Shown in pieces: positions 25,565 through 27,061 of a DNA stretch of 27,061 nt. The notes under the pieces were generated by a model. The model saw nothing but the letters and a program-made list of their open reading frames with translations, made no database searches and was not told the DNA's origin. Positions within the stretch are counted from its first letter, which is position 1. Every line of letters starts with the position of its first letter. Origin of the DNA: Chara braunii (lineage: Eukaryota > Streptophyta > Charophyceae > Charales > Characeae). The stretch spans positions 58,105-85,165 of the forward strand of contig BFEA01000303.1 in the NCBI GenBank assembly GCA_003427395.1, in the 5' to 3' direction. The translations under genes were made by a program, and so were the position numbers.

Positions 25565-26466
25565 GATGGCGCGTTCTCTACCGCGACGATCCGCAGTTCC
25601 GTGAACGTGTATGCACGCGATAGCGCGCTCCCTGCCCCGACAATGCGCAGTTCTGTGTGCGTGTATGCGCGCAATAGCGCGCTCCCTGCCCCGATGGTGC
25701 GTAGTCCCAAGCGCGTTTGTGCGCGCGATAGCGCGCCCCCTACTCCGACGGTGTGTAGGCCCGTGTGCGTGTGTGCGCGCTATGGCGCGCTTCCTACCCC
25801 GACGATGCGTAGTTTTCTGCGCGTGTATGCGCGCGATAGCGCGTTCCCTGCCCCGACGGTGCGTAGTCCCGAGCGCGTATGTGCGCGCGATCACGCACCC
25901 CCTACTCCGACAGTGCGTAGTCCCGTGCGCTTGTGTGCGCGCTTCCTACCTCGACGGTGCGTAGTTTCGTGCGCGTGTACGTGCGCGATAGCGCGCTCCC
26001 TGCCCCGACGTTGCGTAGTCCCGAGCGAGTCTGTGCGCGCGATCGCGCGCCCCTCTTCCTACCCCGACGGTGCGTAGTTCCGTGCCTGTGTATGCGCGCG
26101 ATAGCTCGCTCCCTGCCCCGACGATGCATAGTCTCGAGCGCGTCTGTGCGTGCGATCGCGCGCCCCCTACTCCGACGGTGCGTAGTCCCGTGCGCGTGTG
26201 TGCGCGCTATGGCGCACTTCCTACCCCAACGGTGCGTAGTTCCGTGCGCGTGTATGCGCGCGATAGAACGCTCCCTGCCCCGACAGTGTGTAGTCTCGAG
26301 CGCGTCTGTGCGCGCGATCGCACGCCCCTCTTCCTACCCCGACGGTGCGTAGTTCCGTGCCCGTGTATGCGCGCGATAGCTCGCTCCCTGCCCCGCTGGT
26401 GCGTAGTCTCGAGCGCGTCTGTGCGGGCGATCGCGCGCCCCCTACTCTGACGGTGCGTAGTCCCGT
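25565..26466. repeat. 54-bp satellite with A-B-C higher-order organisation
   Basis: Sixteen to seventeen monomers start at 25565, 25619, 25673, 25727, 25781, 25835, 25889, 25941, 25987, 26041, 26100, 26154, 26208, 26262, 26316, 26375 and 26429. Type A reads GATAGCGCGCTCCCTGCCCC, type B GATCGCGCGCCCCCTACTCC, type C TATGGCGCGCTTCCTACCCC; each is followed by a GACGGTGCGTAGT-like core and a TGTGCGCGC end. The last cycles are A, a 59-bp B/C hybrid, A, B, C (275 bp). The A/B border makes the 16-base palindrome GCGCGCGATCGCGCGC. A monomer of 54 bases keeps reading frames open on both strands. Confidence 0.92.
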
Positions 26467-27061
26467 TGTGAGGAAACCCGGGGAGGGGCTGCCTGCTGTT
26501 CGCTGAAGCTAAGGGCCACGGCGCCTGTCACTCGCCGCGCCCGCTTCCGAGGTCCTCAGCAACTTGCAGGGTTATGGGGGTTGTCTAACTTATTACCGTC
26601 CCCCTTCTAGGAGGCGTCGGAGCTAGGGACAGCGCTGTTGGGCGGTGAGCTCGGGCCGAATGAGTGTGGGACAGCTCTCGAAGGACGTGGGTTGATTTAT
26701 GGCTCCATTCATTGACTGTTCTTTTGTCGGACACTGGACGCCTTTAGCGTGCTCATGACCCTTTCTTAACACAGGGCCCCTGCTAGTTAGTCATAAATAA
26801 GTCTTGGTCACGGGTCAAGTCAGATACATAGACATGTTCTTACCCCAATGTGTCCCCCCCCTGTTTGATAAGGAAGCCATGAATGAATCTCCTGCAAGAA
26901 CGGGGATGCTGCGAAGACTCTGTCTCCCTTATCAGTGTATTTCGGGCTTCATCTTCCGGTCCCGTTCACTGCCAGATGCGCGTTTGTAGAAGATAATAAA
27001 GTTCCATGCCTTCCGCCTCGTCCCCGTTTCCCACTCTTATTCTCACTCGTTCTTCTCTCTC
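26467..27061. other. Unassigned 3' flank
   Basis: The satellite ends sharply at GTCCCGTT. Beyond it is single-copy-looking sequence without a recognised gene. An AATAAA word at 26995-27000 follows a short open frame (26804-26989) of no known family; a 3' untranslated region is possible but unsupported. The last 50 bases are pyrimidine-rich. Confidence 0.35.

Noticed and set aside
25523-26450. Long overlapping open frames on both strands encoding Arg/Ala/Cys/Val-rich 18-residue repeats
   Set aside because: They follow directly from a 54-bp satellite (a multiple of three). Several frames are open at once, with no motif or sign of selection on one frame.
1-27061. CRISPR arrays, bacterial operons or phage genes
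   Set aside because: No regular repeat-spacer array of CRISPR type, no ribosome-binding-site-led gene runs, and all recognised proteins belong to a eukaryotic Gypsy element.

Overview
This is a eukaryotic, repeat-dominated window with no gene I can call intact. The best taxonomic clue is a set of U6 snRNA-like copies whose 5' stem-loop (GTCC-TTCR-GGAC followed by ATCC) is the form known from land plants and streptophyte algae. A plant-like or charophyte-like genome is my inference. No bacterial features were seen.

Layout. 1-5100: low-complexity DNA, at least six of the seven-plus degenerate U6 snRNA copies, an acidic reading frame built on an exact 135-bp duplication, microsatellites, a hammerhead-ribozyme-like motif on the minus strand (4105-4149) and a weak tRNA-like SINE candidate. 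5200-6780: a C-tract, a long pyrimidine-only stretch and an AT-rich leader with four spaced short motifs. 6914-10969 and 22349-23670: one decayed Ty3/Gypsy element in pol order gag, protease, reverse transcriptase, RNase H, integrase, carrying many in-frame stops (mostly TAG) and frameshifts. 10970-22348: an 11.4-kb non-coding element inserted exactly between the RT connection domain and RNase H of that Gypsy copy. It contains two long direct repeats (about 11030-14249 and 17437-21755) that flank a 3.1-kb unrelated middle. 23970-26466: a run of GC-rich minisatellites ending in a 54-bp satellite with higher-order organisation. 26467-27061: unassigned.

The most interesting structure is in the nested element. 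Its two long repeats carry fifteen small inverted repeats that all present the same loop (ATAAGTTT) while the stem sequences change on both sides in a compensating way. They sit just upstream of a conserved TATA box, so they look like a U3/enhancer region made of hairpins with a selected loop. Downstream in each repeat are five 123-bp blocks in an alternating A-B-A-B-A order, then a TGGCGAT site that may be a primer-binding site, then a perfect 8-bp-stem hairpin.

Nothing here works as an operon or pathway. The window is a record of nested transposition, U6 amplification and satellite growth.
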